From positions 29,068,077-29,132,076 of the forward strand of contig NC_081136.1 in the NCBI RefSeq assembly GCF_958295425.1: a DNA stretch of 64,000 nt. The letters are read 5' to 3'. The position numbers were made by a program, and so were the translations under genes. Under the pieces are notes generated by a model, which worked only from the letters and a program-made list of their open reading frames with translations, searched no databases and was not told the origin of the DNA. This DNA is from Solea solea. Taxonomy: Eukaryota; Chordata; Actinopteri; Pleuronectiformes; Soleidae. Within the stretch, counting starts at the first letter, position 1. The number at the start of each line of letters is the position of its first letter. Positions 1 through 12,777 of this stretch are shown one piece after another.

Positions 1-46
1 TCCACACATCATGTGACTCGGTTGGTTTACACTGTTATGTTGGCAG

Positions 47-182
47 GAGAATGTCGGCTGGCACCAGTGCTGGTTTCAAGCTGCCAGAGTTCACTGTGCA
101 ATTTGAATCCAAGGAGAACGATAAATATATCCCAGAACTTGACTTGACTATATCTGACCTCTACTATGCCGTCGCACAGTAA
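47..182 (+). CDS. Terminal coding exon of an unidentified gene (partial)
   Basis: An acceptor ending in CAG lies at 44-46 and is followed by an open frame of about 44 codons that closes with TAA at 180-182. The peptide contains SAGFKLPEFTVQFES and then PELDLTISDLYYAVAQ before the stop. It looks like the beta-rich C-terminal tail of a larger protein. I do not recognise the family. The frame enters the exon with a split codon (one base, then AGA ATG), so the ATG at 51 is probably internal rather than a start. It ends in its own stop 2.2 kb before the contig gap, so it cannot be an upstream part of the strip2 gene that follows. A spurious open frame with a chance acceptor is possible, but the codon content looks protein-like. 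Confidence 0.5.
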
Positions 183-2403
183 AGTATGTAAACAGACAGC
201 ACGGACATTATTCTGTCTCTCGGGATCTTTGGTAGAAATAAGTGTTTGGTCATTTTGCTTGTCCCCTCCACTGTTTTAGTATTGCTATCCATCATCTCTA
301 CCAGGTATGAAAACAGCCAGCGAAGAGACAACCTGACGTATTACACCGTATATATTATTGTACATCTCTGAGTTAGAACAGTGTGGTGCGGTTTTGGTCC
401 CCACTGTTGCATGATAAGAAGGTGCGACATCAGCTACTGTATCAGAGCTCTATATTTCATATTTTTCTTTAGTAGATGGGACAGATGTTCATATTATGCC
501 TTATTTAGAGCGTTTCTATTTTAATTCATTTCCACTGAGAACAATTAAGAAAGAGAGAGCGCTGCACTTAAGTGTAAAAAATGCTCTCAGGACTTTCTGT
601 TTGGCAGCAGATTTAATGTAGAAGAAGATATATTTTAATAATATGCATGGGTTGAATATGATCAAAGTTTTTTGTATTTGATATTTATTTTTTATAAATT
701 ATTATTTATAAATATTTAAAGGCACTGCAGTGCAGGTGCAGAACACAGACTTGAGAGGGGAGAGACTTAAATATCAGCGGCAGCCATAGACAAAACCATA
801 TTGATCTCGTTTAATGTCACGACAAGGTCATTCATTCAAACCCTGAAAGAGTTGCTTAAGCCTGTCCAACACTAGAGGATAATTGGCCAGATTTTGGTCC
901 CAATCTGGCCCCTCTGGACAATCATGAATTTGAGGCTGATTTAAACAGATTATCTGGTCACATAATCCCATTTCAAATCACAAGTATTAAACATGTTTGA
1001 CATTTACGACTGAATAGTGATTGGGGGCGTGTGCAGAACCCTGCAATAACCAATGAGAGTAAGTTGACCGGGAAACAGATGTTGCATACTTTTGTGTAGA
1101 ACCATGATCTTGTACGAGCCAAGTTGATTCAGTCTCATCAGCCTTGACTTTATTAACAGTTGCATACACAACAGCTATTAACTGATGACGCTGACAGTCC
1201 GCCTCCATAAATGTCCGTTTATGTTCTGAAGTCGTGTTAAATCATGCACATTTCTGTGAGCTCCCAAATCTCCTCCCTGAAAGCATTTGATTAAAGTGTG
1301 TGGTCCTGCGTCTTGACTGGATCGTCTAGTCCGTTTTTTTTTTTTTCCAGGATTAAAACATTGAAAATCAGTTAAAAAAGTGTGGTTGCCCTGAAGATGC
1401 TGAAAAAAGTGTGGGGCAGGCTTTAGTTGTTTTTTTCCCCCCACATTTCTGTAGCCAATGTTGCTCAGCAATCCCTCTGTCTGTTCCCTCCCAAATCCTT
1501 CATCTTCCATTTCAAAGCAAGAGGGGCTCACTCAGACGAGACGAGAGGACATTTGTGATGTTGGAAACACGCAGAGAGAGTAACTTAAAATGCTGGAACA
1601 CACACAGACTTTGATCCACAAGCCAAACTGTCCGAATCCAAATCTTTTTTGTTACATAAGCTGCTCGTAGACACACACACACACATGCGAGGTTATACAA
1701 GAAAAACTGGACAGTCAGATGTGTAGTTTGTCACATTTTCTGTTTATGATTGTGTTAATGTCATTTAAAAAACAAAGAAACAAATAAGATGTGATTTTTG
1801 CGTCTGTGTGTGTGTGAGCAGCAACAGCCAGGCGTGCAGCAGTGCAGTGAGGAAACCTGCCATTTCTCTTGCAGACAGCACAGAGCTCAGGTGAGCTACA
1901 CAAACGCATCACTCACAGTCTTCTTTACCTCCTTCCATGCTCCCTTTTTTGTATGCATACACTTCCCATTGTTTAGTTTCCTGTCTCACGTCTTTGCTGT
2001 TTTATTCCTCTGTCAACATGTAAACACACGCACAACGTCTAATTATAGTCCCTGTCGCTCGTTCTCATGTTCGTTTTCAGTTAAGGGAATTGATTTTTTT
2101 CGACAAAATAGTCCACACACACACGTATGCAAAGCACCATTCCTCAGGTGAAAAATTACAAATCATCATAGGCCAGAGGACACTTGTTTTTTTCACTCAA
2201 TTTACTGCTCTAATATTGAAAAGCATCATAATTGCTTTGGAAATAATTGACACGTTTACTTCATAATACATTTCCAGGTTCATATTTGGTTTAATTGTGT
2301 GTAATACCTGGCAGAGACCAGGATATTTTTCTCCCTTTTTGTTGGCACAAGCAGATTGCTTTATAAATACAGTACTTATTCATTTTTATTCACCATCTCG
2401 TCC
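183..2403. other. Non-coding stretch on the left contig
   Basis: This is presumably the 3' UTR of the exon at 47-182 followed by intergenic DNA. It is AT-rich with short CA and T runs (for example around 1671-1684 and 1334-1347). I found no exon with convincing coding potential. In particular, the N-terminal half of STRIP2 is not here. Confidence 0.5.
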
Positions 2404-2603
2404 NNNNNNNNNNNNNNNNNNNNNNNNNNNNNNNNNNNNNNNNNNNNNNNNNNNNNNNNNNNNNNNNNNNNNNNNNNNNNNNNNNNNNNNNNNNNNNNNN
2501 NNNNNNNNNNNNNNNNNNNNNNNNNNNNNNNNNNNNNNNNNNNNNNNNNNNNNNNNNNNNNNNNNNNNNNNNNNNNNNNNNNNNNNNNNNNNNNNNNNNN
2601 NNN
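2404..2603. other. Assembly gap of exactly 200 N
   Basis: The run is 200 Ns long, a round number that suggests an arbitrary scaffold gap rather than a measured distance. The left flank holds the end of an unrelated gene. The right flank opens inside a strip2 intron. Confidence 0.98.
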
Positions 2604-2677
2604 GGTTGTATAGGTAAACCATGAATGATGGTGAATTGAAAATCTACCTACAGAGTCTCATTGTAATCGTACGTTTT

Positions 2678-2679
<2 letters not shown>

Positions 2680-2715
<36 letters not shown>
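2680..2715 (+). repeat. (CT)n microsatellite serving as polypyrimidine tract
   Basis: An uninterrupted CT run of about 36 bases leads directly into the acceptor TTCCAG at 2715-2720 of the first visible strip2 exon. The microsatellite therefore forms the polypyrimidine tract of that splice site, and length changes here could affect splicing. Confidence 0.9.
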
Positions 2716-2719
<4 letters not shown>

Positions 2720-2720
2720 G

Positions 2721-5700
2721 CCGCTGGTCAAACAGGACAGCCTGGACACATACAACGAGCGGGATCCTTTCAAGAACGACGACGCCCGGGAAGAGGAGGA
2801 GGACCCCGAGGACACGGACAGCGGAATCGAGGGCGAAGTGGACCCTCTGGACCGCGACGTCATCATCCAGCCCCCGCCACCTCCGCCTCCTCTGAGACCT
2901 CCAACAGAGAGGGTCAACTTCCCTAAGGGTCTCCCCTGGGCCCCTAAAGTCAGGTTAATCTCTCAGCTTTCAATAGCACTTTAGGGTCTAAAATGAACAT
3001 TGGTGAAATAGTGATTTTAAAAAAGTGTCTGGACTTTTTTCAAATGATTAAAGACTGAATATTTTAAATGTTCCCTTACTTCTGGACACATATTGCCATA
3101 CTGCAATTTTGCATTATACTCTCATAAAGCAGGAAAGAAACGGGATTCCTATTCACATTTAAAGTTTTTAAAAGTGTATAATAGTGTATAATCAGTTAAT
3201 AATCAATTACTTGTTGCAGCCCAGACAATAAAAAGTAAAGTGATTCAATTGCAATTTGCTCATTCCAGTTTTCAGATGGTGTTATGGATTTGAAAACTAC
3301 CATAGCTCATATATTGGCATCACAAGCTGTTAATGTGAAAGCTTTCTATTAAACTAACACCAGCAATAATTGTTCTAGCTTCTAAAATGATTCCTGGCAC
3401 GGAGCACTTAGCTTTTACTCCACAGGATAAAAACCTTCTGGTTATGTTTGGCCACCTGCCACTTTGACCAGCACATTAGGCAAAACCTCGCACATACAAC
3501 CAGGATTTTAACGCCATGATTTCCTGGCAGCTCGTGTCAGAATCCCGTCCTGATTCTGTACCACCACTTGAGTATTTATGACTAAATATAAGCGACAATC
3601 TCACCTCATCCAGCAATATGCTCGCCATCTGTGTTTTTTACACACAGTGGGCAGTGTGAGTGTCTTTACACAACATCTATGAGAGGACATTTTATATTAT
3701 TTATCACGCCTTCATTACTGGCTGATTTATGTATTGAAAGTGTCTTTATTGTCTTTGGTTTGGAGAGATGCCACAGGCTGATCTGTAGGAGGCAAAAAAA
3801 AAGCAGCAGCACATTGTGCGACCGTAGAACATCCAGAAAAAGTGGATGTAGTCTTCTGGTTTACCGGTTTAGGATAACCAAGACGTAAGAATATCATCAA
3901 TAGCCACCTGGAAGTGGCTATCTGTCTTCTTTAGAAGCACATTATGTTGATTTTGTAAATTAGGTTCCCATTCAGAGGAACACAAATGATAAACCAAGGT
4001 ACATGTGAGTGGACGTTAACTTCCGGTTTCAAGTCTGGAACATGCTGCTGGCCATATCACGAATCTCAGGGATTCAGAGTGAGAGGTCAGATTTCCGTGG
4101 GTGCGTCACGATTCAAGTGGTTACCGCTTGAGCACGACTGACTGATAATATTTGACTAAGCTGATTACAAACTTTGTGTGAATTGAGTGCATGCATGCTT
4201 AAAATCAGCTGTTTAACTCCTTATGTAGAAGTTCTGCAAGTGCACAAGGTCTCAAATCTGACTGCAGCCTGTGTGTGTGTGTGTGTGTTCACAGGGAGAA
4301 AGACATCGAGCACTTCCTGGAAACCAGTAGAAACAAGTTCATCGGCTTCACTTTGGGAAAGTGGGTATTTCATTATTGACATTTAAATGTCCTTATTCAG
4401 ATTGTATTACTTTCATGTGTAACTTATCTTTGTTTCTGTAGTGACACAGAGACCTTGGTGGGTTTACCCAGACCCATCCATGAGAGTGTGAAGACACTGA
4501 AACAGGTGAAATTTGCCATTTATGTTAAGTCTCATTTTCTCGACTCATTTCAGAACTAATGCACAGACTCCCCTTTCCAAATGTACGTATCCCTCCTTTT
4601 TTGTGTTGGTTTTGGCTCAGTGAAGTCTCCTAATCAATACACACACAGCTGCTGAATCCCCTGACATTGGCATCCCACTTAAAAATCAATACCAATCCTG
4701 TTAAAACAGACTGAGAAGTGCGCTCAAACAGATGAATACCTGACTGCCTGTCAGTCAGCAAAGCTAATTAAAACGGCTCCTTTTACTTTCATTAAAGTCA
4801 GCTTTGCTGCACCTGGGCTCACGCTTTTTAATGCGAGCGCATTTCCTGCATTGCGCCCCCTATTTGTTGTAATGTAATGAGAGTTGTGTTGTTTTTCTTT
4901 ACCAGCACAAATATGTCTCGATAGCTGAAGTCCAGATCAAGAAGGAGGAGGAGCTTCAACAGTGTCCACTCACCCTGGTCAGTAAACACCAGTTTGTTTT
5001 GTTGTTGTTGTTGTTTTTTTCAGACACTCAGATGAGACTCTTGTAACCTTAAAAAACCATTCACATCACATTCAATCATGTAAATGTTGTTTAAAGGGTG
5101 AGGAGGAGGTGGAGGAGACTCCGACTGAGATTATGTACCTGGGCATGCTTCCTAACCTTTCCCAGTATGTGGTGAGTAGCTCATAACATAACTCTTTGTT
5201 TAGTATATCAATGTAAAATAACTTTTTCTGCTTTGTTGTCCATGAAAAAAATCACTCTTCTCTTAAGCTTCTCTTTAAAAAGATTTAAAAAGTGTGTTTA
5301 CAAAGTCACTATTCAAGTTTTATGGAGAATTTAGAGAAGATTATTCCAATAATCCAGTTAGGTAGATATTTTAATCTGTGTAGTGCTTTTGCATTGTTCT
5401 TCTGTGACAGATTGCCCTTCTGAAGCTGCTGCTGGCCGCAGCTCCCACCTCCAAAGCCAAAACTGACTCTATCAACATCCTGGCCGATGTGCTGCCAGAG
5501 GAGATGCCGTAAGGCTGTTTTTGTTACATGTTGACTCATATTTTGTTTTTCTGTGGCCAATGCCAAGCTGTAGAAATCGGAGAGCCAATGGCTGAAATGT
5601 GAATTCCATTATTCACACCTCTGTAGAGTGAAGCCAAACTCATTTAATTCTTGGAAACAGATGTTAACCAGGTCTATATGGGGACAACAGATACACACTC

Positions 5701-8700
5701 GAAGGTCACACAGTTTAATTGTGTTGTTTGCCTCCAGTATCACTGTCCTTCAGAGCATGAAGCTGGGAATCGACGTGAACCGACACAAGGAAATCATCGT
5801 CAAGGCCATTTCTGCTCTGCTGCTGCTGCTCCTCAAGCACCTCAAACTCAACCATATCTATCAGGTAATGCACATGGATACCTGCTCTCCTCCCTCCTAC
5901 TGTAACAACCATCTCTCCATCGTTTTAATTTTTCTCCCTGCTTCCCCCTGCAGTACACTCACACACACACTCACAGATTATTCTATCAAGCGTGCCAATA
6001 CTTCCCCTCTTTCCTCCCCCACCTTTGCACCACCTCCGAGTCTGCATCATAGACTCATTGTTCACAGCTGAAGCTGTGTTCATTTCACTGGCGGCAGAAA
6101 ACAGAGATTGCTGGAGACCGAAAATAAAATCTGCTTTTTTCATTAGGTTTTGGCACAATTACAAGTATTTTGTTTGATTTCTGCTTTGATGCAGCAGGAT
6201 GGGGATGTTCTCTGATGCTAAAAAAGGGACCTTCCTCCTCAGTGTTTTAATTGGCTGCTCCACACAGTTGTAGTGGCAGCGCCCTCTGCTGACAAAAAAG
6301 AATGCAGCTGTAGTGAGAAGGAGACTTGATTCATTCTTAATTCTTACATAATTTAACACTGTATTATGAGAACCGATTGTGAGGAAGAATCATTACATGT
6401 GGACAGTAATAGCTAAATATAGGACATTTGGGACATCATTAACTGACTGAAATCTGACCATGTGAGTTTCAGCTCCAGAATTGCTGTTGGTTTTTAATCT
6501 TCCTGGATGAAGTGAGGGATTAATACAGCTGCCACAGTTCTTGACCTTTTCCCCACACAGGAAACTCATCACTGACACAGGATTTTTTTTTTTTTTTGTC
6601 TTCTATTCTTCTCAGCGATATGGATTTTCCATTCCACCTTTTTTTTTTTTACCTAAACATCATCATTTTTCAGTCCACAATGTGTTTTTTAATCATCTAA
6701 TAACTGCTTTAAGACATGGAGATAGATTATTTATTAATTTTTTTAGTGTCAGTACTTATTTTATCTCATGTCCTACATTTTATCCAATGTCCTGTGCCTG
6801 TGTGTTTTGAGTGTTTGCACCACTGAGTGCCAATAAAGGCAATTCTCATTCCTGGTTGAAAGGGGTGTAAAATGATGAGAATTTCATACAGTGTTAATAG
6901 TGACCAAAATGATCATGGTTATCGGAATACCGCGGTATTGTCAAAAATATGTTCTAAATGTTGAACAAACACTGATAAACTGATACATTGAGATGATTTC
7001 AATTTAAATAGATTTATTATATATTAAAGCAGACTCAAAATCCATAACATTAACAAAACACTGCAAAATAAACATTAAATATGGTTTAAAATAAAAAAAA
7101 TGGTGATCACAGTGAAGAAAAACAACTTTGAGTAAGAGTATTGGGGCCCACGTGTAAAAAAATAAATAAATAAAACAATTAAAATCAGAATTCTGACTAT
7201 TTTCAGGCTAAACCCCCCCCCCCCCCCCCAAAAAAAAATTTAAGAAAAAAGAAGAAAAGAAAACCGCATGAATTCTGAGATTTAATTCAGAATTCCAACT
7301 TTTTTCCTCAGAATTCCGACTTTTCATTTTTTAAATAGTTTTTTTTTTTTTACATAAAATAGCAAAAAGAAGAAGTTATTTTTAGCCGTTTGTTGCTTTT
7401 TCAAACTGTCTAACGCGTCCACATTTCTCTGTCTCCACAGTTTGAGATCGTCTCCCAGCACCTGGTGTTTGCCAACTGCATCCCACTCATTCTCAAGTTC
7501 TTCAACCAGAATATCATGTCCTATATCAGTGCCAAAAACAGGTAGGACAGTTCTTCTCCTGCACCATTGATGTCTCTGAATAACGTTGTTACTCTCACAC
7601 AGATAAATACAGAATTGTGAATGCTTTATTTATTTCTGAGTACCCTCAACTAAAATGGTTCAAAACAAGGTATCAAAGAATTATGGATGTGACTGGCTGG
7701 TTCAACATTAGCTGCCTTTTTAGATGGTGGCACAGCAGATGGCTTCACAGCAGCAGTGTGATCGCAGGAAACTCAGGTGTGGAAGAAAATAATAATGATA
7801 ATGAGTTTTCACTGAGAGGAGAGTTTTTTTCTGAAGGTGACGGGATTGAACCAATCTGCTAATCTCATGTGAATAGTGAGGCAAGTTTATTTACAGAAGC
7901 GTACTTTCCACACACAAAAGCAGAAATACAGGAACAGAGTTGTAAGAAATCCAAGAAAGTACGATCCATGCGTGTTAAAAATTTCAATCTTAAAAGCGTA
8001 AAAGAAGTAATAAATGAATAAACAAGTCAAAATATGAGGTTAGGTTTAAAAAATATACAGATAGAATGAATACAAGATATTAAAAAAAAAGTTTTAAAAT
8101 TGAACCAAGACTGTTAAAAAAATGTAAAAGCACCATCAAATAAAAAAAGGTTTCAGCCGACAATGGCCGACTTCCTGTTGAGTTGTGGCCACGGTTACGG
8201 TCAACTTTTTTGTTCGTCTTTTCGGGACATTCGGTGGAACTAAATTTTGCCTCTGCCTTCACCTAAGGGGGTGCTATAGAGCCCTTGAGCAACGCACAGG
8301 TCCAGGAACTATGCCAATATTTTGCTTTTTCGCCAGACCTGACCTCCATGCACGTTAACCCCTCAAAAATGACCGCAATGACACGGAATATTAGAATAAT
8401 ATTAATAATAATAATATTAATCTGAAGGAAAACTATAGGTTCCACTTTATGTTGTGTTTTCACTGCAGCATCTGTGTGCTGGACTTTCCCCACTGTGTGG
8501 TGCACGAGATGCCCGAGCTGACGGCTGAGAGCTTGGTGAGTTAAATACACCCGCAGGTTGAGCCTGAAGGCCGTCATCCAAATGTCTTCACAACCTCTTT
8601 GCACATCCTTTCAGGAAGCAGGAGACAACAACCAATTCTGCTGGAGGAATCTGTTCTCGTGTATCAACCTGCTGAGAATCCTCAACAAGCTGACCAAGTG

Positions 8701-11001
8701 GAAACACTCCAGGACCATGGTGAGTGACAGCAAAAGCCTCAGCACGCGATCATGTTTGATAAAGATAACATTAGACCAGACGGACCTTGTGTGTGACCCA
8801 TCAGCATCTGACTGTACACAACAGGTCACAAACTTGCCTTTGATCCATCACTAATAGATAATCTTACTAAGAACCAGATAAGGTTCTTGTGAAGAGAAAA
8901 GGTTTCTGGTTAATCTGGAAGAAGGTTCCCACATCACGTAAGGGCCCGACACCCAATGGGATGAAAAGCATTCAGGTAATCAGAAACAATAATTAGTCAT
9001 GTAAAGCATTCCCAGAGACTGAGTCGGACCCACAGATGGGCTGTGGGAGATCTGTGGGATATCAAAACATTTCCCATCGTTTTACTTAATATTTATTAAA
9101 TAAGTTGGGTTACATTTTTCAAACCGATACTTCTTAGAAATCTCTGTTTTATCAGAAATGTTATGTAATGTTATGTAAGTCACAAATGTTCTTTAAAAAG
9201 TGGGACCCGGTTCAAAAAGTTTGGAAATAATCTTGCACTCCAGATAGATGGATAGATATTATATGCTCATGTAAAGCGGATCTCCAATAACACATATAAG
9301 GACTTTAAAAGTAAACATAAATAAATAAATGCCTTAAAAGCTGTCGAATAAGAACAAAATAACACCTTCATTCACACTGAGAAGGTGATCTTGTCAGTAT
9401 TGTTACTGACAATGCTGTTTCTGTGTGTACAACATTGTGCTGTAAGCAGTGTCTGCACTTTATATTGTCTTTGTTAGACTGTGTGTGCACTTTATGGAGT
9501 CGTGTCCTCACCGTGTTTTATGAAGCACCTCGGTTCAAGAGATTTGCTGTTTTGCTTCACTGTGTACTGACATACGTACAATAAACCTCCTCCTACTACT
9601 ACAACTACTACTACTACTACTCTTTCTTCATGTTCCCTTAATAGATGTTGGTGGTGTTCAAGTCTGCCCCCATCCTGAAGCGAGCTCTGAAGGTGAAGCA
9701 GGCCATGATGCAGCTTACGTTCTCAAGCTGCTTAAGATTCAGACCAAGTACCTGGGTCGTCAGTGGAGGAAGAGCAACATGAAGACCATGTCGGCCATTT
9801 ACCAAAAAGTCCGCCACAGGCTCAATGATGACTGGGCCTATGGAAACGGTAAAAACAACTTCTGAAACAGTTCACTTTGAGTTGAAATGAGCTCGTAAAT
9901 AACTGTTTTGGTATAATTCTCAGACCAAAATTAGTGTGCCACAGTTGAGTTTTTTTCATTTTCAACTTTTTTAGGGACTTTTTTTTCATTATTATTGTTT
10001 AAATATCATGTTACTGGGCAAAGAACTATATTTGGTAAATTCCGCAGACATCAGAACTGTGCGTTACTGCCAGATATTAGAAACGTGGAGGCCTACAACG
10101 CACGAAACTTCAAAAAGTACGGCCTCATGGCTCCGTCTTCTCCTGCATCTACTGTAATATCTCAAAAACTAATGATGGCAAGTTGATGAATCAATCAGGT
10201 GTGTTGCAGCAGGGACCAGGATTGAGAAGCACTGTACTAATATCTTCTATTATGTCTTAAAATAATGTTCCTTTCACTTTATTTGTGTTTTTCCAGTATA
10301 TTTTAATATACTCTTTTTGTATTTGAATTTTTTTGTTACCACAGATGGGCAAGGAAACATATGGTATCTTTATGGACCTTGATGAACCTTCAAGTCTTCC
10401 AATAACACTTTTTAAATTAAACATTTTAATTTAAAAAGTATTTCAATGAGTGCATTGTAAAGGTTAAACCTACAAGTTGGCATTTATATTCAAGTAATAT
10501 ACCCAAGTACAACCATTTTAAAAACATATTAAATAGTTTATATATTAAACTAATGATATTGTCAAATAGGTCAAGAACTGGTTTTCTGGCAGTGAGTAAA
10601 GAGTAAATGAAGGCCCCGTGTTCATGTACTTTTTTATTCCTTCCATCGTCAGTGAGGTATTTAAATGTGTCTTTGATAATCTGCAGTTTATAATCGGGTC
10701 ACAGGGCGTTCTCCTTGTGCTCTAACTCAATTTAACCTCTCAGAATTTCATAAATGAAGTGGTCATGGCGATAATTAGTCCCTGTGGTTCTCCTCTAGTC
10801 TCACACACACACACACACACACACAGACAGAGCTCATTAACAGAACAAAGACGACTGCCTGATAATTTCAGGTTAATAAATGCTAACCGTATAATTCATG
10901 GTGGGTGTGCACGCGTGTGTAACTGTGTGTATGGGCAATTGTATATGCCAGGAGACACTGGAAAACTGGGCTCTGTTGCCATAGCAACAAAGTGTCTGTA
11001 T

Positions 11002-11035
<34 letters not shown>

Positions 11036-11825
11036 CTTTTTCAGGGTCACGGTCCCTTACAAGAGAGCAAGTGGTCTGTCACTGTGGGTGTGAGATGAAT
11101 AGAAGAAAAATATTGTATGTCACTGATCCATGTTTTTATTTATTTAAAGGTTTAGTGCATAACAAGCTTCTACTGTAATGAGTAGTATATGGGTGCAAAG
11201 CTTTATTCCTCTGCTTTCCGGTATCCATCCATCCATCTTCTACCGCTTTATCCTCCACATGGGGGGGGGGAGTTGAGCAAAGGCAGCGTTCCCCCGTTCC
11301 TGCAGATTTTCTTAGACATGGCAGGCATCACATCATCAACAACAACACTTGCTACGTCTTCAGCATAGCTCAGCTCAGTGTCAGACCTACCTACCGTCAA
11401 GCCTTAACATGATGCATATAGAGTGTGAGTCCTACATACGGCAACTAAAAACAGTTTATTTTTTATTTTTAAAGCAGTCACACACTTCTATTTCTGCCAA
11501 GAAACCGTCCTAAACATCACACACTTTGAGTTCTTTAAGTTTAGGAATGAGTAAATGCTTTCCCCTCTCGCCCAGATATTGACAGCACGGCCCTGGGACT
11601 TCCAGGCAGAGGAGTGCGCGCTGCGCGAGTGCATCGAGAGTTCAACAGCCGCCGCTACGACAAGAACAAGAATGGAGAGTTCGCGCCCGTGGACAACTGC
11701 CTGCAGAGCGTGCTGGGCCAGCGCGTGGAGCTGCCCGAGGACTTCCACTACAGCTATGAGATGTGGCTGGAGAGGAGGTGTTCTCACAGCCCATTCAGTG
11801 GGAGGGGCTGCTGCAGAACCCGTGA
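2721..11825 (+). CDS. strip2: Striatin-interacting protein 2 (STRIP2/FAM40B), 3' half only, frame broken in last two exons
   Basis: STRIP proteins are scaffold subunits of the STRIPAK phosphatase-kinase complex, which controls cell shape and cytoskeleton. Twelve exons match the family in order: 2721-2953, 4295-4360, 4442-4505, 4906-4977, 5097-5171, 5411-5508, 5738-5864, 7441-7541, 8469-8535, 8615-8719, 9645-9848 and 11576-11825. Diagnostic peptides are LPWAPKVR, VGLPRPIHESVKTLKQ, SKAKTDSINILADVLPEEMP, LVFANCIPLILKFFNQNI and VDNCLQSVLGQR. An opening VKQDSLDTYNERD block and the closing LPEDFHYSYE favour STRIP2 over STRIP1. About 350 N-terminal residues are absent, probably lost at the gap. Splice sites and phases are intact through 8719. 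Exon 9645-9848 lacks one T near 9714, giving a stop at 9780-9782. The last exon has an extra base near 11584 and missing bases near 11640 and 11776. The expected stop is TGA at 11823-11825. Confidence 0.93.
4271..4288 (+). repeat. (GT)n microsatellite next to a strip2 acceptor
   Basis: A pure GT run stops a few bases before the acceptor TTCACAG at 4288-4294 of the second visible strip2 exon. It replaces the usual pyrimidine-rich tract. Confidence 0.85.
6885..7440. repeat. AT-rich dispersed-repeat-like block in a strip2 intron
   Basis: This intron segment contains GGTTATCGGAATACCGCGG followed by AT-rich DNA, a C19 run at 7211-7229 abutting an A run, and repeated AATTC(T/C)GA motifs at about 7189-7320. 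The ACCGCGG-type motif resembles terminal parts of non-autonomous hAT elements in fish, but I could not define both ends. No coding sequence is visible. Confidence 0.35.
9420..9622 (+). repeat. LINE 3'-end-like fragment with (TAC)n tail
   Basis: The segment ends in GTACAATAAACCTCCTCC followed by a (TAC)n run to about 9621. An AATAAA-like motif next to a short simple repeat is the usual 3' end of fish CR1/L2-type non-LTR retrotransposons. It sits in a strip2 intron. No reverse transcriptase remains. Confidence 0.4.
10801..10826. repeat. (CA)n microsatellite
   Basis: Thirteen CA units lie in the last strip2 intron. Confidence 0.9.
11002..11034 (+). repeat. Poly-G tract of 33 bases
   Basis: An uninterrupted run of 33 guanines lies in the last strip2 intron (9849-11575). 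Homopolymer G runs this long are rare. They can form stacked G-quadruplexes and are prone to sequencing length error. Confidence 0.95.
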
Positions 11826-12777
11826 TGTAGGAGGAGATGGGGCAGAGAGGGAGTGAGGGGGGGTGGACAAGCAGAGGAGAGGTAACACACATGAGCATGT
11901 CAGATTGGTTTTAGGGGCGTGATGTTAATGCAAAAATGGAGCCAGTGGAAGGAAGGAGGACGGTGAGAAAAGAGACTGGATTTGGAGAAGTCTCCTCTTG
12001 GGCCATGCAGTGAAGAGAGGATACAGAAAAGATGGGAGTTCAGCACAATTACATGCCACACATGCACAAACAGGCGATGCTAACATGTGCCTATGACAAC
12101 TGTGAACACACATGTACGGGACTGGTAAGAACAGAGGTAGCACTTCATAACGAAACACCTGATATCGCTGTAGCAGGAGGCTGTCGTGGCCATTTATACC
12201 CCCCTCATGTTACACAACAACAGAACAGTTTGTACTGTGTGTCCTTTATAAAACGTTGGTGCTGTTATTTTGTTAATTTGTATGTGTGTGGTTCAAAATG
12301 GGTTTTTTTTTTAAAGAAAAGATGTACATTTTTTATAATTTTTGATCAGTTTATGCCTTTTTTAAGATTTCGGAGTTTCTTGGTGATGGATTTGAACGTT
12401 TTTCTTGTGTATTTTCTAGAGGAAAGAGGCCTTTTGGAAGCAAAACCACCACAGGGTCTTTTTTGATAGTCCCAAATATAAACATTGGAGCTATTTCCTC
12501 CACAAAAAAAAGGCACCAAAAAAGAAATATACCAGGTGTTCGTGTGGTTGTCTGTAAATGTGGCGTTTACGCACAGGAAGGAGAAATGGGGCACAAAGAC
12601 AAACAGAAACTGCTTGAAGAAACTGCATTTTGCTGAAGCTTGTTGTTACATCATCTGATCGCTTCTAAAACTGAAAACTTTAAAACAGACTCCTTGTCAT
12701 TCCACAAAAAAATCAGGATTTTTGACTTCAAATCAAAGAGAATCAAATGCGTCCTCCAGGTTTCATTCATGTTCACG

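Noticed and set aside
1821..1889. Possible exon between GTGTGAGCAG and GTGAGC, coding a short Gln/Cys-rich peptide
   Set aside because: It has plausible splice ends but no recognisable protein match and no partner exons on this contig.
10759..11178. Open frame of 139 codons with a poly-Gly stretch
   Set aside because: It is created by the CA microsatellite and the poly-G tract inside a strip2 intron, with no family resemblance.
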